Assembly: GCF_002312815.1 (NCBI RefSeq)
Contig: NZ_NKQJ01000013.1
Location: forward strand, 1 to 64,000
DNA length: 64,000 nucleotides
Direction of reading: 5' to 3'
Origin: Agaribacterium haliotis
GTDB taxonomy: Bacteria > Pseudomonadota > Gammaproteobacteria > Pseudomonadales > Cellvibrionaceae
The notes under the pieces were generated by a model. It ran no database searches. It was not told where the DNA came from and worked only from the letters and a program-made list of their open reading frames with translations. Made by a program: the position numbers and the translations under genes. Of this stretch, positions 34,513-44,444 are shown piece after piece. The first letter of the stretch is position 1; every line of letters begins with the position of its first letter.

Positions 34513-35202
34513 GTGACTGAGCGCGAAATTAAGCTTGAGCAGAGCTGGTTAAATGAAATTGGGGCTGAATTTGATCAGCCCTATATGCAGACTCTGCGCG
34601 AATTTTTAAAACAGGAAAAGGCCGCGGGGAAAACAATTTATCCGGCCGGTAGCGAGATTTTTAACGCGCTCAACTCCACGCCTTTTGAAAAGGTAAAGGT
34701 TGTTATCCTCGGCCAGGACCCTTATCACGGGCCCAATCAGGCACACGGCCTTTGTTTTTCAGTCAAGCCCGGCGTGCCTGCGCCCCCTTCGCTGCAAAAT
34801 ATTTTTAAAGAATTAAACCAAAGCCTCGGGCTGCAGCTGCCAGGTCACGGTTGTTTGCAAAGTTGGGCCGAGCAGGGCGTGCTGCTGCTAAACGCTACCT
34901 TAACCGTAGAGCAAGCTCGCGCGGGGTCTCACCAGGGTCGGGGTTGGGAGCAATTTACCGATGCGTTGGTTCAAGCGCTAAATGCTAAGCGCCAGGGCGT
35001 GGTTTATATGTTGTGGGGCTCTTATGCACAGAAAAAAGGCCGTGTAATTAACGCCCATAACAATCTTGTTTTAAAATCTGCGCACCCGTCTCCGCTGTCG
35101 GCCTACCGTGGCTTTTTTGGCAATGGCCACTTTATCCAGGCAAATAATTATTTACAGCAGCAGGGCTTGCGGGAAATTAATTGGGCTTTGCCCGCGCTGT
35201 AA
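34513..35202 (+). CDS. ung: Uracil-DNA glycosylase
   Basis: A 229-residue family-1 UDG removing uracil from DNA. Motif A '[22 protein letters not shown]' carries the catalytic Asp, the pyrimidine-reading Asn is in '[10 protein letters not shown]', and the His motif is '[13 protein letters not shown]'. It starts at GTG five bases after lysS, so the two are probably co-transcribed. Confidence 0.97.
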   Translation: MTEREIKLEQSWLNEIGAEFDQPYMQTLREFLKQEKAAGKTIYPAGSEIFNALNSTPFEKVKVVILGQDPYHGPNQAHGLCFSVKPGVPAPPSLQNIFKELNQSLGLQLPGHGCLQSWAEQGVLLLNATLTVEQARAGSHQGRGWEQFTDALVQALNAKRQGVVYMLWGSYAQKKGRVINAHNNLVLKSAHPSPLSAYRGFFGNGHFIQANNYLQQQGLREINWALPAL

Positions 35203-35264
35203 ATCTGGCGGGCTCATGCCGTTAACTGGGCTTGTTTGAGTTTTAATTTTTTGGCTGGTGGGGC

Positions 35265-36098
35265 TTAGGAAAACAGCGCCATCGCCGCTTCCATTTCTTC
35301 GCTCAGATCCTCAGCTTCGGCGCTTTCAATTTCGGGGTTGAGCCCGAGCCTGGCAAAGGCCGTGACGCTGTTGTAGTCGATATCTGAGACTCTTTCACTG
35401 CCGGCCCAGGCTTGTAACATGGCCACGGTGACGATGTCGGCATAGTCAGAGCCGGCCTGTTGGCGGCTGAAGTTCAGGTGCTCCACTGGCACGTTGCGCA
35501 GCTCTTGGGGGAATTCCCAACTGGTTAAAATTTTTACGCCTATTTGTGGGTGCACACTCTTAATGACCATGTCCAGGCTGATGCTATCGCGCAGCAGCGC
35601 AGGGTTGTTTTCCGCGTACGAAAGTATCGGCAATACGCCGATTTGGAAAACAAGCCCGGCAAGTGCGGCCTGGTCGGGCCGCAATTTGGTGTAGTGTTTA
35701 CAGAGTACGTGACAGATACCGGCTATTTCACTCGATGAAGCCCACACTTCGCGCATGCGTTTGTCTATGTTGTCCGATGTGGCTTGAAACATCTGCTCCA
35801 TTGCCAAGCCCGCGGCGAGATTTGCTGTGCTCTCCATTCCCAAGCGGCCGAGGGCCATATTTAAATCTTCAATTTCTCGCGGTGCGCGAAACAGCGGGCT
35901 ATTGGCTACTTTTATGATTCGCGCCGTCAGTGCCGCGTCGTTGGAGATGACTTTGGCAAGGTCCATAATTGATGCATCGGGGTCTTCTGAGGCTTCGCGT
36001 ACCTTGAGCGCCATTTCAGGCATGGTTGGCAGGATGAGCTTATCGCTGTCGATTAGTTCGATAATCTCCTTGGCAACTTTTTCCGCCAGAGCGTTCAT
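35265..36098 (-). CDS. HDOD domain protein
   Basis: A 277-residue protein filled by an HDOD domain: 'LPTMPEMALKVREASEDPDASIMDLAKVISNDAALTARIIKVANSPLFRAPREIEDLNMALGRLG' spread over residues ~22-90 with its typical helical repeats, and later 'ILTSWEFPQELRNVPVEHL'. HDOD proteins lack the catalytic HD metal site and act in signalling, often with c-di-GMP networks. The start at 36,098 follows AGGGAGA. Confidence 0.87.
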   Translation of the reverse strand: MNALAEKVAKEIIELIDSDKLILPTMPEMALKVREASEDPDASIMDLAKVISNDAALTARIIKVANSPLFRAPREIEDLNMALGRLGMESTANLAAGLAMEQMFQATSDNIDKRMREVWASSSEIAGICHVLCKHYTKLRPDQAALAGLVFQIGVLPILSYAENNPALLRDSISLDMVIKSVHPQIGVKILTSWEFPQELRNVPVEHLNFSRQQAGSDYADIVTVAMLQAWAGSERVSDIDYNSVTAFARLGLNPEIESAEAEDLSEEMEAAMALFS

Positions 36099-36162
36099 TA
36101 TTGGTCTCCCTAAGTGCTGTGAAATACTTGCAGCTAAGTGCTGGGAAAGCCGCAAGTCCAGA

Positions 36163-37071
36163 TTAAGGTATAGCATAGGGCAGGTTTAACCAGCGGACTT
36201 TTTGCTGCCCTGCGCGCGCCTCGTTTAGGTAGATTTCGTCTTTTTGATAGGCTTCATCGTTGCACAGGCACAGCAGTTGAACTGGGCCGCTTCCGTCTTC
36301 TGTCTGCAGCGCCTGGCCGACTTTTTTGCCGTACTGATCACAAAGTTCGGCCGAGTTAAGGTCGATGCTGCTGGCAACTTCGATGCGCCGCATATGCTTT
36401 TTTAGCTGGCCGCGATAATGCAGGCGAGCGATCACTTCCTGGCCCGTGTAGCAGCCTTTTTTAAAGTCGACAGCGCCGATTAATTGATAATTTAGTTCCT
36501 GGGGTAAAAAAACTTCGCTCTGGCCTTTTTGTATTTCAGCGATGCCCTGCTGTATCAGTGTGGCTTGCCACAGTTTTGCGCCGAGCTTATTTTTCTGCAG
36601 CCCAAGTTTTTGGCTTTGCTCTGTGCTGAGCCACAGCTCGTGCACCGTTGAGCTTATTTGGTGAACGTGAGCGATATCGGCGCCTTGTGTGATACTGCCG
36701 TGAAGGGCGGGGCGGTTGGGCCCAGGCTCGTCGGTAAATACCGCAACCGCTTGCAGCTCATCACATATCGTCAATTCGACTTTTGAAAAAATCATATATT
36801 TTTTAAAGGCGAGCACAGCTAGGTCACAGATGTCGCGATGTAGGCGCAGGATGATGTCGTCGCCGACTTGCGCGGCGTAAAAGCTGCTGATCACCCGGCC
36901 TTTGGCGTTACAGTGGCAGCCAAAGCTGCCTTGAGTGCCGATCTTATTGATGTCGATGCTGCACTGGCCCTGTAAAAAACTGCGTGCATCGGGGCCGGAA
37001 AAGCGCAGCAGGGCATAGTGTTCAAGTGGGCTGTAGCTGCTCTGGTCACTACTGGATTCGGTCAAAGACAT
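36163..37071 (-). CDS. ygfZ: YgfZ/GcvT-type folate-binding protein
   Basis: A 302-residue relative of glycine-cleavage T-protein that helps repair or maintain iron-sulphur clusters, in particular of MiaB. The signature 'DFKKGCYTGQEVIARLHYRG' (K-G-C-Y-x-G-Q-E, with the functional Cys) is intact, and the N-terminal 'FLQGQCSIDINKIG' also fits. It is divergent from sdhE, the standard arrangement. Confidence 0.94.
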   Translation of the reverse strand: MSLTESSSDQSSYSPLEHYALLRFSGPDARSFLQGQCSIDINKIGTQGSFGCHCNAKGRVISSFYAAQVGDDIILRLHRDICDLAVLAFKKYMIFSKVELTICDELQAVAVFTDEPGPNRPALHGSITQGADIAHVHQISSTVHELWLSTEQSQKLGLQKNKLGAKLWQATLIQQGIAEIQKGQSEVFLPQELNYQLIGAVDFKKGCYTGQEVIARLHYRGQLKKHMRRIEVASSIDLNSAELCDQYGKKVGQALQTEDGSGPVQLLCLCNDEAYQKDEIYLNEARAGQQKVRWLNLPYAIP

Positions 37072-37192
37072 TGTTGCGTCACAGGTTGAGATCGGGCGCC
37101 TAGCTTACAAAGCCCGGACTCGGCTGCCAAGCCGCGTTTGCGTCGCTGCTTGTGCAGGCTATAATCGGCGCCCTTTGTCGGGAGTGCACACT

Positions 37193-37447
37193 ATGGATCT
37201 TCACCGTTTACGCTGGGCTGCGCGCCGCGGCATGCTAGAGCTGGACTTGGTCTTGCTGCCTTTTGTTGAGAATGTCTACACTGAATTAGACACGCAAGAT
37301 CAGCAGCGTTTTCACGACTTGCTTGAGTGTGAGGACACCGAGCTTTTTGCTTGGTTCTTGGGCAAGGAAGAGCCAGAGGATGATGAGCTCAAGCGTATTG
37401 TTAAAGTTATTTTGCAAAACACCGGAATTCGCGGCGAGCAACTCTGA
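37193..37447 (+). CDS. sdhE: FAD assembly factor SdhE
   Basis: An 84-residue five-helix protein that promotes covalent FAD attachment to succinate dehydrogenase. The functional 'RRGMLELDLVL' (RGxxE) motif is present near residue 11, followed by 'FVENVYTELDTQDQQRFHDLL'. I chose the ATG at 37,193, which has GGGAG nine bases upstream. ygfX follows, as in Escherichia coli. Confidence 0.93.
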   Translation: MDLHRLRWAARRGMLELDLVLLPFVENVYTELDTQDQQRFHDLLECEDTELFAWFLGKEEPEDDELKRIVKVILQNTGIRGEQL

Positions 37448-37463
37448 GCGTTTTGAGTTACCG

Positions 37464-37867
37464 TTGCGTAGCTCAAACTGGGCTCCCGTGTTAGTGGCTT
37501 TACTGGGGGCTTTGAGTTTTTTTTGCTGTGTGCGCCTGTTTGGCCCTTCTTTTTTTTGTTAATTATTATTTTTGCTCTGCTTGCGCTTAGCCGTTTTTAT
37601 TTTCGGCGTTTTAGCCAGGCTGCCCGTATTCGTGTTTTGGTTTTTGACGGTCGCCACTACTATGTCTATGGCGATGCACAAAGCGCTGCGCAAAGCCCCT
37701 GGCGTTTAGCGTGTGAGCCGTTTATCTGCGCGGCTTTTGTTTGCATTAAACTTGAAAGTAAAAGGGCGAGTGTTAACTCACTTAGTCTATTTTTAACGCA
37801 AAACTCAATGAGCCAGTCCGATTACTGCCGCCTGCGCCGCCACTTTCGTTCGTTAAAGCGCGTATAG
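37464..37867 (+). pseudogene. YgfX-like membrane protein split by a -1 frame change
   Basis: The N-terminal part ('ELPLRSSNWAPVLVALLGAL...' with membrane helix 1) is read in the frame ending at 37,562, while membrane helix 2 and the soluble C-terminus ('RFYFRRFSQAARIRVLVFDGR' to 'YCRLRRHFRSLKRV') are one base back, in the frame running to 37,867. Together they align well with E. coli YgfX (CptA). Two runs of eight T (37517-37524 and 37550-37557) lie in the overlap; the second could allow ribosomal -1 slippage, phase variation, or mark a sequencing error. The start is uncertain (TTG at 37,464 is one option). The function of YgfX, linked to SdhE and cytoskeleton in E. coli, is not settled. Confidence 0.6.
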
Positions 37868-37893
37868 ATACAGCACCGGCGTTTTTGCTGTTG

Positions 37894-39510
37894 TTAGCGG
37901 CGGCCTTTATCGATAGCGACAATAACTTGTTGGCCGGCAAAGTTTGGCGGCACGATAACGGTGTCTTTCGCGACTGCCGTGGCCTCAGGATAGTCGAGGC
38001 TGTAGTGCAGTCCGCGGCTTTCCTGACGCAGGCTCGCTGAGCGAATAATCAGCTCTGCAACCATCGCCAGGTTGCGCAGTTCGATCAAGTCGTTGCTGAC
38101 TTTGTAGTGGCTGTAGTATTCCTCAATCTCTTTTTGCAGCAATTTTATCCGGTGGGTTGCGCGCTCCAGGCGTTTGTGAGTGCGCACTATGCCGACATAA
38201 TCCCACATAAAGCGGCGCAGCTCGTCCCAGTTGTGAGAAATAACCACGTCTTCATCGGAATCGGTAACGCGGCTTGCATCCCAGGCTGGAGCCGTTTGGG
38301 GCTCGGGCAGGGTGTCGATGCGCGCAGCAATATCGCGAGCGGCGGAATGCGCATAGACAATGCACTCGAGCAGGCTGTTACTGGCCATGCGGTTGGCACC
38401 GTGCAGGCCGGTAAATGAGCACTCGCCAATAGCGTACAGGCAATTGAGGTCGGTAGCGCCGCGGTGGTCAACCATAATTCCGCCACAGGTGTAGTGGGCG
38501 GCGGGCACAACGGGAATGCCTTCGCTGGCTATATCTATGCCAAATTGGGCGCAGCGGCTCATTGCGGTTGGAAAGTGCTGCTCAAGAAAAGCCCGGGGCT
38601 TGTGGCTGATATCGAGGTAGACACAGTCACTGCCGAGGCGCTTCATTTCGTGGTCGATAGCGCGGGCGACAACGTCGCGCGGGGCAAGCTCGGCGCGCTC
38701 GTGAAAACGGTGCATAAAGCGGCTGCCGTCGGGTAGGCGCAGCTTGGCACCTTCGCCGCGCAGAGCTTCAGTGACCAAATAGGATTTGGCATTTGGGTGG
38801 TAGAGGCAGGTTGGGTGGAACTGGTTAAATTCCATATTGGCGACTCGACAGCCCGCGCGCCAAGCCATGGCGATACCGTCGCCGCTGGCGCCATCTGGGT
38901 TTGAGGTATAGAGGTAAACCTTGCTGGCGCCACCGGTTGCCAGCACAACTATTTTGGCGCTGAATAACTCGACTTCGTCGCGTTCTCGGTTAAAGACGTA
39001 GGCACCGGTGCAGCGGTAATTGTGTTCGATCGGATCGGCTTCGCGACAGAGGTTGACCGCCAGGTGATTGGTAAATACCTCGATATTTGTCGACGCATGG
39101 GCGGCATCTGCAAGGCTTGTGTGCACGGCTTTGCCGGTGGCGTCGGCACTGTGAATAATGCGTCTGTGACTGTGGCCGCCCTCGCGTGTTAGATGGTAGC
39201 CCTGTTGTTCCCGGGTAAAATCGACGCCGAGGTCGATTAGCCAGTCGATCGCCGCTTTACTGTTCTTTACGGTAAATTCGACGGCGTCGCGGTGGCAAAG
39301 ACCGCCGCCTGCAGCGAGGGTATCTTCGACGTGAGCCTCGATGCTGTCTGCGTCGTCGAGCACGGCGGCGATACCGCCCTGTGCGTACCAGGTCGAGCCC
39401 TCTTTGAGCTCACCTTTGCTCAACACCGCGATTTGCAGGTGTTTGGGAAGGCTAAGCGCCAGGCTGAGCCCGGCCGCGCCGCTGCCGATAACAAGAACGT
39501 CAAACTTCAA
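37894..39510 (-). CDS. nadB: L-aspartate oxidase
   Basis: A 538-residue FAD enzyme, first step of de novo NAD synthesis (aspartate to iminoaspartate). It has the dinucleotide motif '[17 protein letters not shown]', '[18 protein letters not shown]', '[29 protein letters not shown]' and the catalytic-Arg region '[34 protein letters not shown]'-type segments. It is divergent from rpoE, as in Pseudomonas and E. coli. nadA is not here. Confidence 0.97.
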   Translation of the reverse strand: MKFDVLVIGSGAAGLSLALSLPKHLQIAVLSKGELKEGSTWYAQGGIAAVLDDADSIEAHVEDTLAAGGGLCHRDAVEFTVKNSKAAIDWLIDLGVDFTREQQGYHLTREGGHSHRRIIHSADATGKAVHTSLADAAHASTNIEVFTNHLAVNLCREADPIEHNYRCTGAYVFNRERDEVELFSAKIVVLATGGASKVYLYTSNPDGASGDGIAMAWRAGCRVANMEFNQFHPTCLYHPNAKSYLVTEALRGEGAKLRLPDGSRFMHRFHERAELAPRDVVARAIDHEMKRLGSDCVYLDISHKPRAFLEQHFPTAMSRCAQFGIDIASEGIPVVPAAHYTCGGIMVDHRGATDLNCLYAIGECSFTGLHGANRMASNSLLECIVYAHSAARDIAARIDTLPEPQTAPAWDASRVTDSDEDVVISHNWDELRRFMWDYVGIVRTHKRLERATHRIKLLQKEIEEYYSHYKVSNDLIELRNLAMVAELIIRSASLRQESRGLHYSLDYPEATAVAKDTVIVPPNFAGQQVIVAIDKGRR

Positions 39511-39584
39511 TGGATATTCCAGCTTTTTAGAGAAAGCGCGAATTATAGCGATTTACAAAAAACTTCGCTTGGCTGGCACTTGCG

Positions 39585-39613
39585 GGAACCTTTGCTGTTT
39601 TGTTGAATCTCAA
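39585..39613 (+). promoter_or_regulatory. Sigma-E-type autoregulatory promoter
   Basis: GGAACCT (39585-39591), 16 bases, then TCTCAA (39608-39613) fits the RpoE/AlgU promoter pattern GAACTT-N16-TCTGA with small deviations. It lies ~110 bases before rpoE, which normally activates its own transcription. Confidence 0.5.
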
Positions 39614-39720
39614 TTTAACACTCTAAAAACAATGGCCGCTGGCCTTAGCTTGCTCGTTTTATTCCTTTCCGAGGCGACAGCTGGCACAATGCGGCCTTTT
39701 ACTCGGGGCATGGAAACGAC

Positions 39721-40305
39721 ATGACAGCGCAAGCTGCACAAGCGTCCGACAAAGATTTAGTCGCAAAAGTACAAAAAGGCGACAAGCGCGCGTTTGATTT
39801 ATTGGTAATAAAGTATCAGCACAAGGTCTTGAGCATTGTGGGGCGCTATGTGTCCGATAGCGCCGAAGCTCACGATGTTGCTCAGGAAGCTTTTATTAAA
39901 GCCTACCGCGCCATTGGCAACTTTCGCGGGGAATCTGCTTTTTATACCTGGATTTACCGCATTGCTGTTAACACCGCCAAAAACTACTTGATCAGCCGCG
40001 GTCGCCGACCGCCCTCAAGCGACGTCGATGCCGGCGAAGCTGAAGCTTATTCCGGTGGCGATATTTTGCACGACAACGCTTCGCCCGAGCAGCAGCTGGC
40101 GCGCGATCAGCTCGAAAGCGCGGTGTTTTCGGCAATTAAGGCCCTGCCCGAGGAGCTGCGCGCAGCGGTGAGTTTGCGCGAACTCGATGGCCTCAGTTAT
40201 GAGGAAATCGCCGATGTTATGGATTGCCCCGTCGGTACGGTGCGTTCACGTATATTCCGCGCGCGAGAGGCGATAGAAAAAAATATTGCCGATTTAGTGA
40301 ATTAA
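39721..40305 (+). CDS. rpoE: RNA polymerase sigma factor RpoE/AlgU
   Basis: A 194-residue ECF sigma factor for the envelope-stress response. Region 2 includes 'DVAQEAFIKAYRAIGNFRGESAFYTWIYRIAVNTAKNYL' elements; region 4 is 'LPEELRAAVSLRELDGLSYEEIADVMDCPVGTVRSRIFRARE'-like. Followed by its anti-sigma factor after 138 bases, a rather long gap for this pair. Confidence 0.96.
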   Translation: MTAQAAQASDKDLVAKVQKGDKRAFDLLVIKYQHKVLSIVGRYVSDSAEAHDVAQEAFIKAYRAIGNFRGESAFYTWIYRIAVNTAKNYLISRGRRPPSSDVDAGEAEAYSGGDILHDNASPEQQLARDQLESAVFSAIKALPEELRAAVSLRELDGLSYEEIADVMDCPVGTVRSRIFRAREAIEKNIADLVN

Positions 40306-40443
40306 TTGTGAATCCTGGGAACTTAGTCACGGCGGCTGGGTCAGAGCAGGTGAGACGGCCTAGAATTGATTTCAGGCGCCAACTATTTGACCGCTGGAGC
40401 GCGGTGTAATGCAATATAGAGCAAGAAATAAGCAGGTAAGTGT

Positions 40444-41058
40444 ATGAAAGGTCCACATGAAGCCGTAAAGGAATCGCTATCGGCATTGCTCGATGATGAG
40501 CACAGCGAGTTAGATTTACGCCGGGTTCTCAAGGCCGCTCAGCAAGACGACGAAGTCGCCGCGACGTGGCAGCGCTACACCTCTATTCGGCAGGCTATGC
40601 AAAAGCAGGAGCTCTACGCCGATGTTTCTCTGCTCGACGGTGTTAGAGAAGCGCTTGAACACGAACAGGCTCCAGTGTTGGAGCAGCAGGGGCCGGCATG
40701 GCAGCGCTGGACAGGCAAGGCCGCCGTTGCCGCCAGTGTGACCTTTGCATTCTTATTTGGCGCAAGTTATTGGCAGGGCAGTGAAGAGGCCGGCACAGCG
40801 GCGGTTGCCGCAAATCAGAGCCCAGCGGCCAATTCAACCGCAGTAGTGCCTACCGGTTTTGAACTGCCCGCTCTGCACGCTCGCACCGTCAGCGCCGATG
40901 CCTACGGTTCTGAAGTGCCGGCAAACTACGTGCAGATGCAAAGCCGCGCTGCTTTAAACCAAGAACTGCTGCAAAATCCAGAACTCAGAGCTCAGTTGCA
41001 GCGTTTAATGCTTAAGCAGGCTCAACTCGAAGCCGCCCGCCAGGAGGCCCAGCGCTAA
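40444..41058 (+). CDS. rseA: Anti-sigma-E factor RseA/MucA
   Basis: A 204-residue protein. The N-terminal sigma-binding domain starts 'KESLSALLDDEHSELDLRRVL' and a single membrane helix is at ~97-112 ('VAASVTFAFLFGASYW'), with a periplasmic domain after it that DegS/RseP-type proteases would cut. Placement behind rpoE confirms the call. The periplasmic part ends in a Gln-rich helix. Confidence 0.9.
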   Translation: MKGPHEAVKESLSALLDDEHSELDLRRVLKAAQQDDEVAATWQRYTSIRQAMQKQELYADVSLLDGVREALEHEQAPVLEQQGPAWQRWTGKAAVAASVTFAFLFGASYWQGSEEAGTAAVAANQSPAANSTAVVPTGFELPALHARTVSADAYGSEVPANYVQMQSRAALNQELLQNPELRAQLQRLMLKQAQLEAARQEAQR

Positions 41059-41070
41059 TCGCTGCTATTT

Positions 41071-41502
41071 ATGTTAACTGAGCAGGGCCGGGTGCTGTCC
41101 GTAGAAAAGGGTGCACTCTGGGTTGAAACGAAGCAGCAAAGTAGCTGTGCTCAGTGCGCGGCGCGCAATGGCTGTGGCCAAAAGCTGCTCGGCGAGGCAT
41201 TGATGCCGGGCATGACCAGTGTCAAGGCCTACCTAGACAGCAATAACACACGAATTTTTCGCGTCGGTGAACAGGTTCAGATCGGCATTGACGAGCGAGC
41301 CTTATTAGTGGCGACGCTATTGGCGTATTTTGTCCCCCTGGTTTTGATGCTGCTTGCCGCCGGTCTCAGTCACATGGCGTTTGGCTCGGATGGGCTCAGC
41401 GCTTTGGCCGCGTTATTTGGCCTCGCCATCGGTGCCTGGTTTGTGCGCTTGCACGCCAGGCGCCAACAGCACAGCGCGCTGTTTCACCCGCAGGTGCTTT
41501 AG
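41071..41502 (+). CDS. rseC: RseC/MucC family membrane protein
   Basis: A 143-residue inner-membrane protein with an N-terminal cysteine cluster '[16 protein letters not shown]' and two membrane helices (~72-90 and ~98-118). RseC proteins modulate sigma-E and the SoxR-reducing system. It follows rseA by 12 bases; rseB (mucB), which usually stands between them, is absent here. Confidence 0.9.
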   Translation: MLTEQGRVLSVEKGALWVETKQQSSCAQCAARNGCGQKLLGEALMPGMTSVKAYLDSNNTRIFRVGEQVQIGIDERALLVATLLAYFVPLVLMLLAAGLSHMAFGSDGLSALAALFGLAIGAWFVRLHARRQQHSALFHPQVL

Positions 41503-41506
41503 TCGG

Positions 41507-41533
41507 CAAGCTATCGAGCCTGTCGATAGCTTG
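41507..41533 (+). repeat. Perfect hairpin between rseC and lepA
   Basis: CAAGCTATCGA (41507-41517) and TCGATAGCTTG (41523-41533) form an 11-base perfect stem with a 5-base loop. No T-run follows, so it is not a normal terminator; it may be a partial stop, RNA-processing or protein-binding site. Confidence 0.6.
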
Positions 41534-41620
41534 AACTGCGCTTTTGATGTAGACTCCGCCCGGATTTCAGGCCGCCTTGCGCTGCCTGCCTGCTCGCTCA
41601 ACCTAAGTAAAGATGTCGCT

Positions 41621-43420
41621 GTGTCAGACCTAAGTCATATACGTAATTTTTCCATTATTGCCCATATCGATCACGGCAAGTCGACCTTGGCGGATCGTTT
41701 TATTCAGCACTGCGGTGGTTTAAGTGACAGAGAGATGGAAGCGCAGGTGCTCGATTCGATGGATCTTGAGCGCGAGCGCGGCATTACTATTAAAGCGCAA
41801 AGCGTGACGCTGAATTACAAGGCGCGCGACGGTAAGACCTATCAGCTCAATTTTATCGATACCCCGGGGCACGTTGATTTTAGTTACGAAGTCAGCCGCT
41901 CCCTTGCCGCCTGTGAAGGGGCGCTGCTTGTGGTCGACGCCGCTCAGGGTGTTGAAGCTCAGAGTGTGGCCAACTGTTACACCGCTATTGAACAAAACCT
42001 TGAAGTCATTCCGGTACTGAACAAAATTGACTTGCCGCAGGCCGAACCCGAGCGGGTCAGCGCCGAGATCGAAGAGATTATTGGCATCGATGCGATGGAT
42101 GCGGTGACCTGTAGCGCAAAAACAGGCATGGGCATTGAAGATGTGCTCGAGCGCCTGATTGCCGAAATTCCAGCGCCCAAAGGCGAGTACGAAGCGCCGC
42201 TGCAAGCGCTGATCATCGATTCGTGGTTCGATAACTACCTCGGGGTGGTGTCGTTGGTTCGCGTGACCCAGGGCGAGCTCAAAAAAGGCGAAAAGATCAT
42301 ATCCAAGTCGATAGGCAAGGCGCATGTCGTCGACATTGTCGGCGTATTTACGCCTAAGCGCGAAGACACAGGCGTGCTTCGCGCTGGTGAAGTGGGTTTT
42401 GTGGTCGCCGGCATTAAAGATATTCACGGCGCACCGGTCGGCGATACCATTGTGCACGCCAACAGTTCCGATGAAGTAGATGCTCTGCCGGGCTTTCAAA
42501 AGGTCAAACCTCAGGTCTATGCCGGTTTGTTCCCGGTTAGCTCCGATGACTACGAAAACTTCCGCGACGCGCTGCAAAAACTCACGCTGAACGACGCCTC
42601 ACTGTTTTACGAGCCGGAAAGCTCGGACGCTCTGGGTTTTGGTTTCCGCTGCGGTTTTCTCGGCATGCTGCACATGGAGATTATCCAGGAGCGGCTCGAG
42701 CGCGAATACGATCTCGATTTGATCACCACGGCGCCGACAGTGGTGTACGAGGTGGCCTGCAATGACGGCTCCGTTGTCTATGTCGACAACCCGTCAAAAC
42801 TACCCGAGCTCGGTTCGATTGACGAGATGCGCGAGCCCATTGCCGACGTCAACATTCTTGTGCCCCAGGATTATCTCGGTTCGGTCATTACGCTTTGCGT
42901 AGAGCGCCGCGGTGTGCAAAAAGATATGCAGTATATCGGTGGCCAGGTGTCCGTCAGTTATGCGCTGCCGATGAACGAGGTGGTGATGGACTTTTTCGAT
43001 AAGCTGAAGTCCGTAAGCCGGGGTTTTGCCTCGCTCGATTACAGCTTTGCACGCTTTGAAGCCGCTAAGCTTGTGCGCCTGGACATCCTTATTAATTCCG
43101 AGCGCGTTGATGCGCTGGCGGTGATTGTTCACAAAGACAACGCCCAATACAAAGGCCGAGCTCTGGTTGAAAAAATGAAAGAGCTGATCCCCAGGCAGAT
43201 GTTTGATGTCGCAATTCAGGCGGCCATCGGCGGGCAAATTGTGGCGCGCTCTACTGTTAAAGCGCTGCGCAAAAACGTTACGGCTAAATGTTACGGCGGC
43301 GATGTAACACGCAAGAAGAAGCTGCTCGAAAAGCAAAAAGCCGGTAAAAAACGCATGAAGCAGGTTGGCAAGGTGGAGATTCCCCAGGACGCCTTCCTTG
43401 CGGTGCTCAAGACTGACTAA
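41621..43420 (+). CDS. lepA: Elongation factor 4 (LepA)
   Basis: A 599-residue translational GTPase that can back-translocate stalled ribosomes. G motifs are '[15 protein letters not shown]', '[12 protein letters not shown]' and '[10 protein letters not shown]'; the LepA-specific C-terminus ends '...[16 protein letters not shown]'. I start at GTG 41,621, which gives the family '[12 protein letters not shown]'; the longer upstream frame overlaps rseC and has no support. Confidence 0.98.
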   Translation: MSDLSHIRNFSIIAHIDHGKSTLADRFIQHCGGLSDREMEAQVLDSMDLERERGITIKAQSVTLNYKARDGKTYQLNFIDTPGHVDFSYEVSRSLAACEGALLVVDAAQGVEAQSVANCYTAIEQNLEVIPVLNKIDLPQAEPERVSAEIEEIIGIDAMDAVTCSAKTGMGIEDVLERLIAEIPAPKGEYEAPLQALIIDSWFDNYLGVVSLVRVTQGELKKGEKIISKSIGKAHVVDIVGVFTPKREDTGVLRAGEVGFVVAGIKDIHGAPVGDTIVHANSSDEVDALPGFQKVKPQVYAGLFPVSSDDYENFRDALQKLTLNDASLFYEPESSDALGFGFRCGFLGMLHMEIIQERLEREYDLDLITTAPTVVYEVACNDGSVVYVDNPSKLPELGSIDEMREPIADVNILVPQDYLGSVITLCVERRGVQKDMQYIGGQVSVSYALPMNEVVMDFFDKLKSVSRGFASLDYSFARFEAAKLVRLDILINSERVDALAVIVHKDNAQYKGRALVEKMKELIPRQMFDVAIQAAIGGQIVARSTVKALRKNVTAKCYGGDVTRKKKLLEKQKAGKKRMKQVGKVEIPQDAFLAVLKTD

Positions 43421-43463
43421 GCATATCGCTGGATAATTCCCGATCAACTGAGATTAGCGCTCT

Positions 43464-44327
43464 ATGGATTTGAACCTGCCTTTGATTTTGTTTTTGGCTA
43501 CTGCTTTTACCGGTGTGGTGTGGCTGATTGATTTAGCTTTCTTTCGAGCCGATAGGCTCAAGGCCGTCAGTGGTGTCGAGCAGCAATTTGCGTCGGTCAG
43601 CGCCGAGGAAAAAAAAGAGCACGTCGCCTATCAAAGCGCGATCGAAGCTGCGGCGAAAGAGCCCACGTTAATTGAGTACAGCAAGTCGTTTTTCCCCGTA
43701 TTGGCGCTGGTTTTTGTCGTGCGTTCATTTTTATTTGAGCCTTTTCAAATTCCGTCAGAGTCGATGCTGCCGGCACTTGAAGTCGGTGATTTTATTGTTG
43801 TAAACAAATACAGCTACGGCATTCGCCTGCCGATAGTACGCACCAAGGTTATTGATATCACTGAGCCCAAGCGCGGTGATGTCATGGTGTTTTTTCCTCC
43901 CGGCGACAAGCGCTACTTTATTAAACGCGTTATCGGTTTGCCCGGTGATAAAATTCGCTACAGCAACAATACGCTTTGGCTCAACGGCGAGCCGGTACCC
44001 AATGAGCTGCTGCGCGAGGAATACAGCAAGCCCGGTGAATGGTGTTTTAATGTCCGCGGTATCAATCAGGTATATCGTGAGCAGCTCGGCGATAAAAGCT
44101 TCGAGGCCCGAAAGTGTTCGGTTCCCGGTAGCTTGAGTCGCGAGGGCAGCTGGGTGGTTCCCGAGGGGCACTATTTCATGATGGGCGACAACCGCGATAA
44201 CAGTCGCGATAGCCGCGAATGGTTGTTTGTACCCGAGCAAAATATCGTCGGCAAGGCCGTGGCTAAATGGATGCATTGGGATAGCTTTTTCAGTGTGCCA
44301 AGCTTTAGTCGCGCAGGTAGCCTGTAG
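43464..44327 (+). CDS. lepB: Signal peptidase I
   Basis: A 287-residue membrane protease that removes signal peptides. Two N-terminal membrane helices (~5-25 and ~76-92) precede the catalytic region with nucleophile Ser100 in 'PSESMLP' and general base Lys154 in 'YFIKRVIGLPGD'; the box 'MMGDNRDNSRDSR' is also present. Follows lepA as usual. Confidence 0.97.
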   Translation: MDLNLPLILFLATAFTGVVWLIDLAFFRADRLKAVSGVEQQFASVSAEEKKEHVAYQSAIEAAAKEPTLIEYSKSFFPVLALVFVVRSFLFEPFQIPSESMLPALEVGDFIVVNKYSYGIRLPIVRTKVIDITEPKRGDVMVFFPPGDKRYFIKRVIGLPGDKIRYSNNTLWLNGEPVPNELLREEYSKPGEWCFNVRGINQVYREQLGDKSFEARKCSVPGSLSREGSWVVPEGHYFMMGDNRDNSRDSREWLFVPEQNIVGKAVAKWMHWDSFFSVPSFSRAGSL

Positions 44328-44444
44328 TTTGCGCGATTGCGCCGGCAAAACCCGGTTTGCCACAGTGCCAAGTGTTTCAAGCTTCACTGCAGTCGCTTCG
44401 GGCTATACTAGGGGCCAAGATATTGATCAATTAGGGAGTTTCCC

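Noticed and set aside
41720-42577. 285-codon open frame opposite lepA
   Set aside because: It is antisense to conserved lepA sequence with no ribosome site or family pattern.
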